Numbered from the stretch's first letter, positions 1 to 7,007 are shown. The stretch: 11,581 nt of DNA from Gemmatimonadota bacterium (GCA_002714465.1 PAXL01000007.1:21218-32798), one strand, 5' to 3'. Program-made: numbers and translations. Notes: a model not told the origin generated them from the sequence alone.

Positions 1-526
1 TGGTTGCAGCCACCGAGGCCCAGAGTTTCTTAGCGCCAAGACCGTCGAACAGGAGGCGCGCTTCCTCGGACCGCTCTCCGTCGTTGGTGGCCGCCACCAC
101 CAACTGGGACATCTCTTCTCCTGAACCGGCTCGCAAACTGATTCCAGCAGTCGGAGCCCGAGGCGAAACCATTATGTGCGTGATTGGCGCATCCGGTCCT
201 CGCATCCGACAAAGCTCGGAAGATATTGAGCCATAGGAACACAGCCCGATCGGCCCCCAGACCTCTGACACGTTCTTGATTATTTCGACCAGAGTTTCAA
301 GCATCGGATCTTCCTGCACCCAATCGTCAGAAAGACCGTGATTGGGCAGATCGAGGGTGATCACCCTGAACCCCCTGCCCGCCAATAGGCGGTCGGTTCC
401 CTGCCAGCAGTCAAGGTCGTCGCCATGGTCGTGGAACATCACCACCGGAGGCCCTTGAACCGGCCACTCTTGCCCCCGAACGACCAGTTCCTCGGCAATT
501 TTGATCTCGATAGCAAGTGGTTCCAT
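1..526 (-). CDS. Alpha/beta hydrolase, C-terminus cut by window edge
   Basis: This ORF gives 175 residues from an ATG at 526 and continues past base 1, so the C-terminal part, including the expected catalytic His, is not visible. It fits the alpha/beta hydrolase fold. A beta3-loop FHDHG (residues 31-35, likely oxyanion region) is followed by W41, a DLPNHGLSD segment (59-67) matches the usual D-x-x-G-H-G-x-S strand, and the nucleophile elbow is GLCSYG with Ser97. The first small residue of the canonical G-x-S-x-G is Leu here. TNDG at 147-150 is a candidate region for the acid. The ATG shares one base with the stop of the upstream ATPase gene (TGATG), so it is the last visible gene of the transporter operon and probably translationally coupled. 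A role in hydrolysing the imported compound is inferred; esterase, amidase or lactonase activity cannot be separated. Confidence 0.8.
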   Translation of the reverse strand, partial: MEPLAIEIKIAEELVVRGQEWPVQGPPVVMFHDHGDDLDCWQGTDRLLAGRGFRVITLDLPNHGLSDDWVQEDPMLETLVEIIKNVSEVWGPIGLCSYGSISSELCRMRGPDAPITHIMVSPRAPTAGISLRAGSGEEMSQLVVAATNDGERSEEARLLFDGLGAKKLWASVAAT

Positions 527-1557
527 CAGCCCATCTCAAAGGGTTGAGCGTTGAAACAACGCAGACTCTTGGCACCGTCGCGGCTGAGTTCCGGACTCGC
601 TTCCCAGCACCGATCAAGCGCATGCTCACACCTCGGGGCAAACAGGCATCCAGGCGGTGGGACCTGCGGAGGTGGCACACGACCAGGGATACTGTGGAGG
701 CTCCCCCGCGATACGGATATATCTGGTAGGGCCCTGATTAGCCCTTGGGTGTAGGGATGTTGAGGATCACTGAAGAGCTCGTCGACTGGGGCTTCTTCCA
801 CAATCTCGCCCGCATACATGACAGCTACTCGGTCAGCCACCGAAGCAACAACCGCAAGGTCATGGGTGATCAGAAGCATCCCCATCTCACGTTCCCGTTG
901 TCGCGCTCGCAGGTTCTCCAGGATTTGCGCCTGCACGGTGACGTCCAGCGCAGTCGTAGGTTCATCGGCTATCAGGAGTCTTGGATCAAGAGCTATGGCT
1001 AGAGCAATCATGACCCGCTGCCTCATGCCGCCCGATAGTTGATGCGGGTAGCTGTCAAGACGGTCCGCCGCATCCGGAAGCTCAGCCTCCACGAGGGCCC
1101 CGACGGCAATCTCGCGCGCTTCAGCACGGCTGATGTTCCTATGAGACCGAATCACCTCTTCGAGAACACTCCCAATCGTGAACACTGGATCTAGCGAAGT
1201 GATCGGATCTTGAAAGATCATTGAGATCGACTCGGCCCTCAAACGCCTGAGTTCGCGCTTTTGGAGGCTGAGAAGGTTTCGGCCTTCAAGATCGATTCTG
1301 CCGCTGGTCACCTTGGCAATACCGCGAGGAAGCAAACCCATCACCGAAAGCGCAGTCATCGACTTCCCGCAACCACTCTCCCCCACCAAGCAAACGATCT
1401 CATTCTCACAAACTGTGAGCGCCACCCCCTTAACCACTTCGAAGGACGAACCATCACTAGTGATGGAGATTCGCAGATCCTCTATTTCCAGAAGCGGCGA
1501 GCGGCCGCGGCTCGATAGGACTTCGCCTGGCCTCGATCCCACCTCGATTGCGCTCAT
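526..1557 (-). CDS. Peptide-type ABC importer ATP-binding protein (DppD/OppD family)
   Basis: This 343-residue cytoplasmic ATPase powers the importer. All nucleotide-binding motifs are intact: Walker A GESGCGKS (59-66), Q-loop Gln116 in FQDP, signature LSGGMRQ (174-180), Walker B LLIADEP with Asp198 and Glu199, D-loop ALD, and H-loop His232. The C-terminal oligopeptide/dipeptide extension is present (PQHPYT at 265-270, then PPGCLFAPRC). Its four cysteines, 304, 310, 317 and 334, are the set that binds an iron-sulfur cluster in some OppD proteins; cluster binding here is inference. Length is typical. The ATG overlaps the upstream permease stop by four bases (ATGA). These importers normally use a second ATPase (DppF/OppF). 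None is seen here, so it either lies beyond the left edge or this subunit acts as a homodimer. The substrate is not determinable. Confidence 0.96.
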   Translation of the reverse strand: MSAIEVGSRPGEVLSSRGRSPLLEIEDLRISITSDGSSFEVVKGVALTVCENEIVCLVGESGCGKSMTALSVMGLLPRGIAKVTSGRIDLEGRNLLSLQKRELRRLRAESISMIFQDPITSLDPVFTIGSVLEEVIRSHRNISRAEAREIAVGALVEAELPDAADRLDSYPHQLSGGMRQRVMIALAIALDPRLLIADEPTTALDVTVQAQILENLRARQREREMGMLLITHDLAVVASVADRVAVMYAGEIVEEAPVDELFSDPQHPYTQGLIRALPDISVSRGSLHSIPGRVPPPQVPPPGCLFAPRCEHALDRCWEASPELSRDGAKSLRCFNAQPFEMG

Positions 1558-2474
1558 GTCGATTTCCGTAGTCTCGGGTTAGCAATCGTGTAGCCGGTAT
1601 CTGCCAGCCAATTTCCCAGAACCACCAAAGCAACCAGCACTAGGGAGAAGAACTGCGCCACCGGGTAGTCCCGTCTCAAGACTGCATTCACCAACACTTG
1701 TCCAAGGCCGGGCCACCCGAAAATAGTCTCGACAATGAGGGCGTAGCCGACGATCTGCCCTATCCGCAACCCTGCCAACGAGATAATTGGTATGAGGGCA
1801 TTCCTGAGTACGTGCTTACAGGTGATTCGCCACTCCGAGAGGCCTCCTGCTCTAAGTGTCCTCACGTAGTCGCTGTTCTGGCTTTCGATCATTGACGACC
1901 GGGTCATCCGAACTGTGAGAGCAATGCCCTCAAAGGCCAAGACAACTGCCGGCAGGATGAGCTGCTTGGTGCCACAACAGCCAGCCGATGGCAGCCAACC
2001 GAGCGTCGAGGCAAATAGCCAAACGGCAAGAAGCGCTAACCAGAAGTTGGGCACAGCCATAGCGACGGTCGAGAAGGACATGATGCCCTGGTCCGCCCAA
2101 CTATTGCGTCTGAGGGATGCGAGAATCCCGAGGGGAATGCCGACTAGGAACACGAGTCCAAAGGCCGTTCCACCCAATACGAGACTGTTGCGGCCATGCT
2201 CCGTGAGCATGTCGGTGAGAGCCTTGTTGTTGGTTAGCGAGTTGCCCGGATCACCACTCAGGATCCGGCCCATGTAGGTGAAGTACTGTTGGTAGATCGG
2301 CTCGTTGAGGCCCAATCGATCGCGAAACTCCTCACGAAACTCTTCGGTTGCAGAGCCTGGAAGCGCCGCTGCGGTTGCGTCGCCCCCAGAAAGTCGAATG
2401 GCGTAGAAGACGGCGATCGAACTGACGAACAGCACGATCACGGTGTAAACAAGGCGGCTGGCAGTCCGTTTCAT
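1554..2474 (-). CDS. ABC importer permease, DppB/OppB family
   Basis: This 306-residue inner-membrane subunit has the DppB layout: TM1 near 8-28, then a soluble loop (about 30-95) with the family pattern RLGLNEPIYQQYFTYMGRIL, and five further hydrophobic segments near 97-120, 132-157, 172-190, 229-252 and 275-297. The ATPase-coupling EAA-type loop is DYVRTLRAGGLSEWRITCKHV beginning at residue 202, and GWLPSAG precedes TM4 as in the family. The ATG overlaps the stop of the upstream permease by four bases, and an AGGGAG-like sequence lies about ten bases upstream. It pairs with the DppC-type permease encoded at 2471-3418 to form the translocation channel. Confidence 0.96.
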   Translation of the reverse strand: MKRTASRLVYTVIVLFVSSIAVFYAIRLSGGDATAAALPGSATEEFREEFRDRLGLNEPIYQQYFTYMGRILSGDPGNSLTNNKALTDMLTEHGRNSLVLGGTAFGLVFLVGIPLGILASLRRNSWADQGIMSFSTVAMAVPNFWLALLAVWLFASTLGWLPSAGCCGTKQLILPAVVLAFEGIALTVRMTRSSMIESQNSDYVRTLRAGGLSEWRITCKHVLRNALIPIISLAGLRIGQIVGYALIVETIFGWPGLGQVLVNAVLRRDYPVAQFFSLVLVALVVLGNWLADTGYTIANPRLRKST

Positions 2475-3418
2475 CCCTTTTCAACTCCCTTCGCCTCATG
2501 TCGGAGTTGTGGGTCGAAAACATCCCTTAACCCATCACCTATCAGGCTGACCGATAGCACTAGCCCGGCAATACCGATGCCCGGAACCGTGCTCTCCCAG
2601 TGATTGATCCTGAGAAACCCTCGACCATCTGCGACCATCTTTCCCAGGCTTGGAAGTGGAGGTTGGGCTCCGAGACCGATGAAAGATAGGCCTGCCTCTG
2701 CGATGATCGCGACCGCCACGTAATAAGAAGCCAGCACCAGGGCGGGCGCCATCACGTTTGGCAGTAGATGGCGCCACATGATGCGGAATTTAGAGATCCC
2801 ACAGGCACGCGCTGCCTCCACGAACTCTTTAGCCCGGAGCACAACAACCTCGCCACGCACCACACGCGTAATAGCGGCGACATTCACTATGCCAACAGCA
2901 AGGATTACTGGAAACAACCCTTGCCCGAGGCCTCCAGCCAAAAGGACCGCTACCAAGATCAGTGGGAATCCCCAGATGAAGTCCGTGACCGAGCGGACGG
3001 CTCGATCAACAGCGCCACCCAAGAATCCGCCACACATACCCAATGCCATGCCGACTATTAGCGCCATGGAAGTTACCGCAGCGGCTACGAACAAAGAGAC
3101 GCGAATTCCTATACAGAGTCTGACCAGAAGGTCGCGCCCGTACTGATCCGTCCCTAGCAAGTACCCCTCAGAAAGTGGAGGCAGATGTGTATTGCGAAGC
3201 GACTGCCCCGCGTAGTCACTGCCAATGATCAGGGGTCCAATCAACCCCAGACCAACGATCAGGATTCCTAGAACCGAACCCGTAAAGAGCAGCTTGTTTC
3301 GGCTGAACTCCCTTAACTTCTTGCGCCAGGGGTTTGCCCGAACTTCCTTTTCATAGGCTGCCACCCGTTCGTCCCACGCTTGGGCGTGGGACGAACGAGG
3401 AGCATCAAGTTCGGTCAT
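2471..3418 (-). CDS. ABC importer permease, DppC/OppC family
   Basis: This 315-residue permease has a charged cytoplasmic N-terminus (1-42), TM1 near 43-66, and the diagnostic GTDQYGRDLLVR motif (89-100). It continues with TM helices from about 103 and an EAA-type loop EFVEAARACGISKFRIMWRH starting near 198. The C-terminal half ends FDPQLR, as is usual for DppC. The start lies 33 bases after the binding-protein stop, the only real gap among the transporter genes. No good Shine-Dalgarno is visible near the ATG; the closest G-run is about 20 bases away. Codons 8-18 contain a perfect 14-bp hairpin (3366-3397) likely to lower translation or stabilise the upstream message. With the DppB-type partner it forms the membrane channel. 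Confidence 0.96.
   Translation of the reverse strand: MTELDAPRSSHAQAWDERVAAYEKEVRANPWRKKLREFSRNKLLFTGSVLGILIVGLGLIGPLIIGSDYAGQSLRNTHLPPLSEGYLLGTDQYGRDLLVRLCIGIRVSLFVAAAVTSMALIVGMALGMCGGFLGGAVDRAVRSVTDFIWGFPLILVAVLLAGGLGQGLFPVILAVGIVNVAAITRVVRGEVVVLRAKEFVEAARACGISKFRIMWRHLLPNVMAPALVLASYYVAVAIIAEAGLSFIGLGAQPPLPSLGKMVADGRGFLRINHWESTVPGIGIAGLVLSVSLIGDGLRDVFDPQLRHEAKGVEKG
3366..3397 (-). promoter_or_regulatory. Perfect 14-bp stem-loop in the DppC-type permease leader codons
   Basis: The plus strand reads CGTTCGTCCCACGC, TTGG, GCGTGGGACGAACG. The two 14-base arms are exactly complementary, with ten G-C pairs and a four-base loop (CCAA in the minus-strand mRNA). It starts 21 bases after the permease A of ATG and encodes residues 8-18. 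No U-tract follows in the transcript, so it is not a classic intrinsic terminator. A position just past the binding-protein gene suits a stabilising or attenuating intercistronic structure that keeps binding protein in excess of permease. That role is inferred. Confidence 0.6.
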
Positions 3419-3451
3419 CCGGTTGGCGGTCAGAAGGACCCCCGGAAAGGC

Positions 3452-5206
3452 TTAAGCCTCGATCCAGACGTCGTTGTAATAGGGATAGAGGTTCCAGAGT
3501 GTCGGCTGCCACCCATGAACGCTGTTTCTCTTAGCGAATACAGCATTCCGTGTAACCATCGGAACATAAGGAACATTCTCGCAGTAAGCCACTTGGAACG
3601 CAGTCTGAGCGGCCTGTCCCTCTGCCTCGGTGCCGGCGCTAGTCCAGGCTGCCATAGCTTCATCGATGGCAGGCACATTCGCTCGGGACATGTTCGGGAA
3701 TGGAATAGTCGCGCTGTTCACGAAGAGGTTCAGCACGTCGATCGGTATCGGCCACAGCCAATAGAACAGCGTCATGGGCGCCGCTCCCTTGCCTTCGGTG
3801 GCTTGCTTCTCGAACATGACCGCCCTGTCAACAACGTTGACCTGAGCGTCAACGCCGCCTTCGCGCATCATTGCTGAGGCGGTGGTAGCCACTGCCTCGT
3901 TGATCGACTCCGCCTGGACAGCGAACTCAAAGGAGAGCACCGTCCCATCCTTTTCCCAGATTCCGTCACCATTCAAGGCCCACCCAGCCTCAGTCATTAG
4001 GGCTGCGGCCGCGGCGGGGTCGTAGGTGATCATTTCTTCTACGACCGGGTCGTAGAACTTGTCCGTGGGAGGCAGCGGCCCATAGTCAGCTACTGCATCA
4101 CCGAAGAAGACCGCGTCGCGCATGGCTTCGCGGTCGATCAAGTGGGCGATAGCGGCCCGGACCCGAACATCTCCGAAGTACTCGTCCCAATCCTGGTTGA
4201 GGGTCAGGATGTAGCCCGACCACTCAGGGAACCGGTACACGGTGAGATCCGAATCGCTCTCCAGGCGGCTTACGTCCTGTGGCGCCGGGCCCTTGAGGGT
4301 ATGGATGTCGCCATTTTCGAGCTGCACAGCACGCTGGCTAGCTTCAGCGATAAAGGTCCAGCGGATGGCATCCAGATGCGCTGGACCCTTGTTCTCGAAG
4401 TACTCGGTGTTAGAACCCGGATAGTCCTCCCACCGCTTAACGAGGACATGACTTCCAGGCACAAACTCTTCGTGGGTGAATGGACCCGTCCCGTCGGCGA
4501 TTTCTGTTCCGTAGGTAGTCGACTCCATGCCCCCAGCTTCATTCCAGGTGTCCATGCAGAGAACCCTGAAATAGCCAGTCTTGTGGGGCCCGAGGGCTCC
4601 AACCCATGGGTTGTTCATCTTGACGACTAGCTGATCGCCTTCTGACTCGTAGCTGGCGACCGGAGCAGCCAGCGTTGCGATGAACGACGTCGCCTTGAAG
4701 AAAGCCAGGAATTCCGCCACTGCAGCAGCATTTGCCGGTTTCCCAGAATGGAACTTCCCAGCCGGGTCTATATCGAACCGGTACTCCATGCCGTCAGCTG
4801 ACTTAGTGAAACTCGTCGCCAACTGGTGGTTGTCATTGCCATCGGGGTCATTCGTGAGGAGAGCTTCGTAGATGGCAAAGAAAGCTGGGTCGTACCAGTT
4901 CGTGGTGATCGGATCATGCTTCGAGAAGTCGAGGTCGTAGCCTTCCAACAGCGTCCCGCCTCTCGTTGGTCCAGCAGTCGTCGTCGGGGCTGCGGTAGTC
5001 GCCGGGGCCGCGGTAGTCGCCGGGGCTGCGGTAGTCGCCGGGGCCGCAGCCTCATCGGAACCGCAAGCTGCGAGTATCGATCCAGCAGCAGCAACACTGA
5101 CACCGAGGCCTCCAGCCACCTTCACAAAGTGCCGGCGCGTGACCTCACCTCCGCGATACTTCTCAATCAGCTGGTCAAGCTCGCCGTTCTTAGTCGGATC
5201 GCTCAT
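3452..5206 (-). CDS. Tat-exported lipoprotein, solute-binding protein family 5 (peptide type)
   Basis: This 584-residue extracytoplasmic receptor delivers substrate to the importer. The N-terminus has a twin-arginine motif, TRRHFVKV (Arg24, Arg25), a hydrophobic stretch, and a lipobox LAAC with Cys48 as the lipidated residue. A flexible linker (about 53-80) of APATTA repeats tethers the binding domain. The mature domain (about 81-584) has the size and segments of family 5 receptors, including GGTL near its start and the C-terminal YCENVPYVPMV region. Export folded through Tat is suggested by the RR motif. GGGAG ends only two bases before the ATG, a short but usable spacing; no better start is present. 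It is the first gene of the transporter block, behind a 241-base upstream region. Family 5 ligands include peptides, sugars, opines and metal chelates, so 'peptide' should not be read literally. Confidence 0.95.
   Translation of the reverse strand: MSDPTKNGELDQLIEKYRGGEVTRRHFVKVAGGLGVSVAAAGSILAACGSDEAAAPATTAAPATTAAPATTAAPTTTAGPTRGGTLLEGYDLDFSKHDPITTNWYDPAFFAIYEALLTNDPDGNDNHQLATSFTKSADGMEYRFDIDPAGKFHSGKPANAAAVAEFLAFFKATSFIATLAAPVASYESEGDQLVVKMNNPWVGALGPHKTGYFRVLCMDTWNEAGGMESTTYGTEIADGTGPFTHEEFVPGSHVLVKRWEDYPGSNTEYFENKGPAHLDAIRWTFIAEASQRAVQLENGDIHTLKGPAPQDVSRLESDSDLTVYRFPEWSGYILTLNQDWDEYFGDVRVRAAIAHLIDREAMRDAVFFGDAVADYGPLPPTDKFYDPVVEEMITYDPAAAAALMTEAGWALNGDGIWEKDGTVLSFEFAVQAESINEAVATTASAMMREGGVDAQVNVVDRAVMFEKQATEGKGAAPMTLFYWLWPIPIDVLNLFVNSATIPFPNMSRANVPAIDEAMAAWTSAGTEAEGQAAQTAFQVAYCENVPYVPMVTRNAVFAKRNSVHGWQPTLWNLYPYYNDVWIEA
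4974..5045 (-). repeat. 18-bp tandem repeat encoding the lipoprotein linker
   Basis: Three near-identical 18-base units of gcggtagtcgccggggcc (plus-strand spelling; the last base is t in the middle copy) lie at 4992-5009, 5010-5027 and 5028-5045. A degenerate fourth copy lies at 4974-4991. Because 18 is a multiple of three, gain or loss of units changes linker length (APATTA units) without a frameshift. This is low-complexity surface-linker DNA, not a CRISPR array. Confidence 0.9.
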
Positions 5207-5447
5207 CTCTCCCGTACCCCCTTGTGCACGTATTGAGTCCGTCCACAGGACTCACACTTGTATTGAACAACAACCGTCGACTATGAGCGGCTGCAACTCC
5301 GAAATCTCTTATGTGTTCATAGCATGGATTGCTAGGAGTTTATAGTATCTCCAGTTGTAAGGGAAGATAGAACTGGCGAAGTCGGCCCGCCCTGATGGAA
5401 GAAATCCAAGCCACCAGAGGTGACCTCTCCGAGACCTAGCCACCTCA
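5207..5447 (-). promoter_or_regulatory. Upstream region of the transporter operon, with candidate promoter and operators
   Basis: This 241-base non-coding stretch separates the Ntn-hydrolase stop from the binding-protein start. A minus-strand TATAAA (plus tttata, 5339-5344) is a possible -10 box giving a leader of about 125 bases; no convincing -35 was found. Next to it is an inverted repeat, TAGCA-5-TGCTA (5320-5334), that would overlap the start of transcription. Another, TGAGTCC-7-GGACTCA (5234-5254), sits in the leader 28 bases before the ATG. AGAGGT-G-ACCTCT (5416-5428) lies just past the hydrolase stop. No run of T follows any of them, so none is a clear terminator. The transporter may have its own promoter or be read through from the hydrolase gene. 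Confidence 0.45.
5234..5254. promoter_or_regulatory. 7-7-7 inverted repeat in the binding-protein leader
   Basis: Perfect seven-base arms TGAGTCC and GGACTCA are separated by seven bases. In the minus-strand transcript this could form a small hairpin just upstream of the ribosome-binding site; in DNA it has the geometry of a dimeric repressor site. The identity of a binding protein is unknown. Confidence 0.35.
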
Positions 5448-6257
5448 CTACTCGGTGGCACTGGCGGCCGAGGGAAACGCTGTTCGGAATTCATCTTCCG
5501 CTTCCCTGGACCAGGCCCCACCCAGCGGAACTATGAGGTCCCGTGTCGGACCTTCACCGCAAGGATGACCCTGCGTCACCAGAAGGCGAATCCCGTCATC
5601 ACCCCTCACCAAGACGTACGAGTACACGGTCTCGTAACTGCTGTGATTGCAGATCCCTGATTCGCCACCATCGTGACTCCGCTGGAGCTCGAGAACGTCA
5701 GACAGGCCCTCGGCCTTGGAAAGGCGGCGATACGACCAGTTCAGCCGATCCTCGCTGGTGACAAGATCATCGTCAGTTGCCGTCACCCCGAAATGCACGT
5801 GGTGGTTGGTGCGGGTTGCAAGGCTGGGCTCCAGGGAGCAGTGCAGTTCCGTGCCCCTGATCTCGACGACTGCCACAGCAGACGAATCCACCAGCATGAG
5901 GTTTGCACACCAGAAACTCTCGGCCGATAGTGCCCGCCGGAGGGCCTCAACCGCTGTCGCTACATCCACCCCCTCGGTAAGCGCAACCTCGGTAAGCACG
6001 TCGTAGTTGACACCTCTTGAGGGTTCTTCTCGCACGTTTGAATCTGCACAGAACAGGCCATGCTTGTTGGCCCCTATTGAGAATCCGGAGAACACGTCAC
6101 CTTGCGAATCTTCACCTGCCCATGACGTTGTCCCTCGAATACCAAAGACGTCTCGACTGACGACCAGCTGGTCGTCGAATTCCACACGACCGAAGTCCTT
6201 GTTCTTGAACAGGAGGTAGTCGCCGCCGGACATTTGGAGGGCTCCCGTGGTGCACAC
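5448..6257 (-). CDS. Ntn-hydrolase, C45-like acyltransferase/amidohydrolase
   Basis: This protein has 269 residues from the chosen GTG at 6257. It resembles the C45 (acyl-CoA:6-aminopenicillanate acyltransferase-like) N-terminal-nucleophile hydrolases, which cleave or transfer acyl groups at amide bonds. Visible features are a Cys-Thr-Thr at the start of the fold (candidate nucleophile Cys2), LFKNKDF (16-22) matching the usual G/K-R/K-N-x-D-F strand, GANKHGL (62-68), CANLMLVD (117-124) followed by VVEI, TNHH (150-153), and ICNH with Thr210 (202-210). I chose GTG because removal of Met would expose Cys directly and leave space for a promoter. The alternative is TTG at 6329, which adds 24 residues, overlaps the divergent regulator and would require autocleavage. 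No signal peptide is visible, so it probably acts in the cytoplasm on an imported substrate. Carcinine-hydrolase-like and penicillin-acylase-like activities are possible; the substrate is unknown. Confidence 0.85.
   Translation of the reverse strand: MCTTGALQMSGGDYLLFKNKDFGRVEFDDQLVVSRDVFGIRGTTSWAGEDSQGDVFSGFSIGANKHGLFCADSNVREEPSRGVNYDVLTEVALTEGVDVATAVEALRRALSAESFWCANLMLVDSSAVAVVEIRGTELHCSLEPSLATRTNHHVHFGVTATDDDLVTSEDRLNWSYRRLSKAEGLSDVLELQRSHDGGESGICNHSSYETVYSYVLVRGDDGIRLLVTQGHPCGEGPTRDLIVPLGGAWSREAEDEFRTAFPSAASATE
6159..6176. repeat. 18-bp perfect palindrome inside the Ntn-hydrolase gene
   Basis: GACGACCAGCTGGTCGTC is its own reverse complement. It encodes residues 28-33 (DDQLVV) of the hydrolase. 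Its CGAC/GTCG arms resemble those of the intergenic inverted repeat at 6279-6291, so it may be an auxiliary site for the same regulator, but codon coincidence is equally possible. Confidence 0.5.
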
Positions 6258-6317
6258 GACGTGCGAGAGTAGAATGATCGACGGTTCGTCGCAATCAACA
6301 CCTCCCGACCGCTGCTG
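6258..6317. promoter_or_regulatory. Divergent promoter and candidate GntR operator
   Basis: This 60-base gap lies between the divergent Ntn-hydrolase and regulator starts. It holds CGACG-GTT-CGTCG (6279-6291), a perfect 5-3-5 inverted repeat. The 13-base size and three-base centre are close to the operators of FCD-type GntR proteins. It is embedded in a looser TGAT...ATCA dyad and is roughly equidistant from both starts. TAGAAT (6270-6275) is a plausible -10 for the regulator; on the minus strand TTGATT lies where a -35 could be. Autoregulation plus control of the hydrolase by the adjacent regulator is inferred. Confidence 0.5.
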
Positions 6318-7007
6318 GTGGTATCCCAAGTGACAAGCTCAAAGCCAAAATCAGGACACCTAGTCGAGACCGTGTACCAGTCCACTAGGGCACAGATTCT
6401 TGATGGCACCTACCCGCCGGGGGCTCCTCTTCGCCTCAACAGACTTGCTGAAGAAAACGAAGTGAGCCTTATTCCGGTCAGAGAGGCACTTCGACTGCTG
6501 GAGAGTGAGAGATTCGTCATCTCTGAGATCAACAAGGGAGCCCGTGTAGCTCCGCTGTCCATGCAGTCGCTCGAGGACCTCTACCGGGTGCGCACACTGG
6601 TCGAGGTTGAAGCACTCCGTCTGGCTACCGACTTCATGGAACCGGAGTTCATCAACTCATTGGATACCACCATCACCGAGGCAGTGAGGGAACTGGAAGC
6701 CAATGAGATCGAGAAGGGTCTGATCCTCCACCGGGCCTTCCATGATTCGATCTACGCACTATCCGGCTCAGAGTGGCTTTGCCACATGATTGAAGTGCTC
6801 TGGGCCCATTCGGACCGTTACATCCATCTGGCCTCGCTCCAGCAGAACTTTGTCTGCAGCGTCGACGACCATCATCACGCCATCATCGACTGCCTCCTAA
6901 ACAAAGACGTGGAAGGTGCCGCCAAGTCTCTTGCTAGGGACCTTCAAGGGACAGTGGAACTTCTCCGCGACGAACTTGGCCAGGCTGACTTGCAGCAGGC
7001 CGTTTGA
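6318..7007 (+). CDS. GntR-family transcriptional regulator, FCD subfamily
   Basis: This 229-residue DNA-binding regulator has a winged helix-turn-helix at about 15-80, with family hallmarks ILDGTYPPGAPL (27-38), LNRLAEENEVSLIPVREALRLL (40-61) and GARVAPL. The all-helical FCD ligand-binding domain occupies about 85-215 and has His138 and His142 in HRAFHDSIY and a His cluster at 185-187 near the usual metal/ligand site. FCD regulators usually bind small carboxylates or related metabolites and repress nearby catabolic genes until the ligand appears. The start is the GTG at 6318, with no Shine-Dalgarno; GTG at 6330 is an alternative. It is divergent from the Ntn-hydrolase and convergent with the CocE-type gene (33 bases between stops). 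Control of the hydrolase-transporter block is the natural inference. Confidence 0.93.
   Translation: MVSQVTSSKPKSGHLVETVYQSTRAQILDGTYPPGAPLRLNRLAEENEVSLIPVREALRLLESERFVISEINKGARVAPLSMQSLEDLYRVRTLVEVEALRLATDFMEPEFINSLDTTITEAVRELEANEIEKGLILHRAFHDSIYALSGSEWLCHMIEVLWAHSDRYIHLASLQQNFVCSVDDHHHAIIDCLLNKDVEGAAKSLARDLQGTVELLRDELGQADLQQAV

Noticed and set aside
3380..3877. 165-residue plus-strand ORF
   Set aside because: It is antisense to the end of the binding-protein gene and the permease start; no protein family is recognisable.
4974..5045. CRISPR-like array
   Set aside because: Units are directly adjacent without spacers and encode an in-frame linker.
4826..5236. 136-residue plus-strand ORF rich in Arg/Ser/Gly repeats
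   Set aside because: It is antisense to the lipoprotein N-terminus, and its repeats are the complement of the linker repeats.
5439..5459. GCCACC-9-GGTGGC stem as terminator of the Ntn-hydrolase gene
   Set aside because: It spans the stop codon, has a nine-base loop and no T-run after it.
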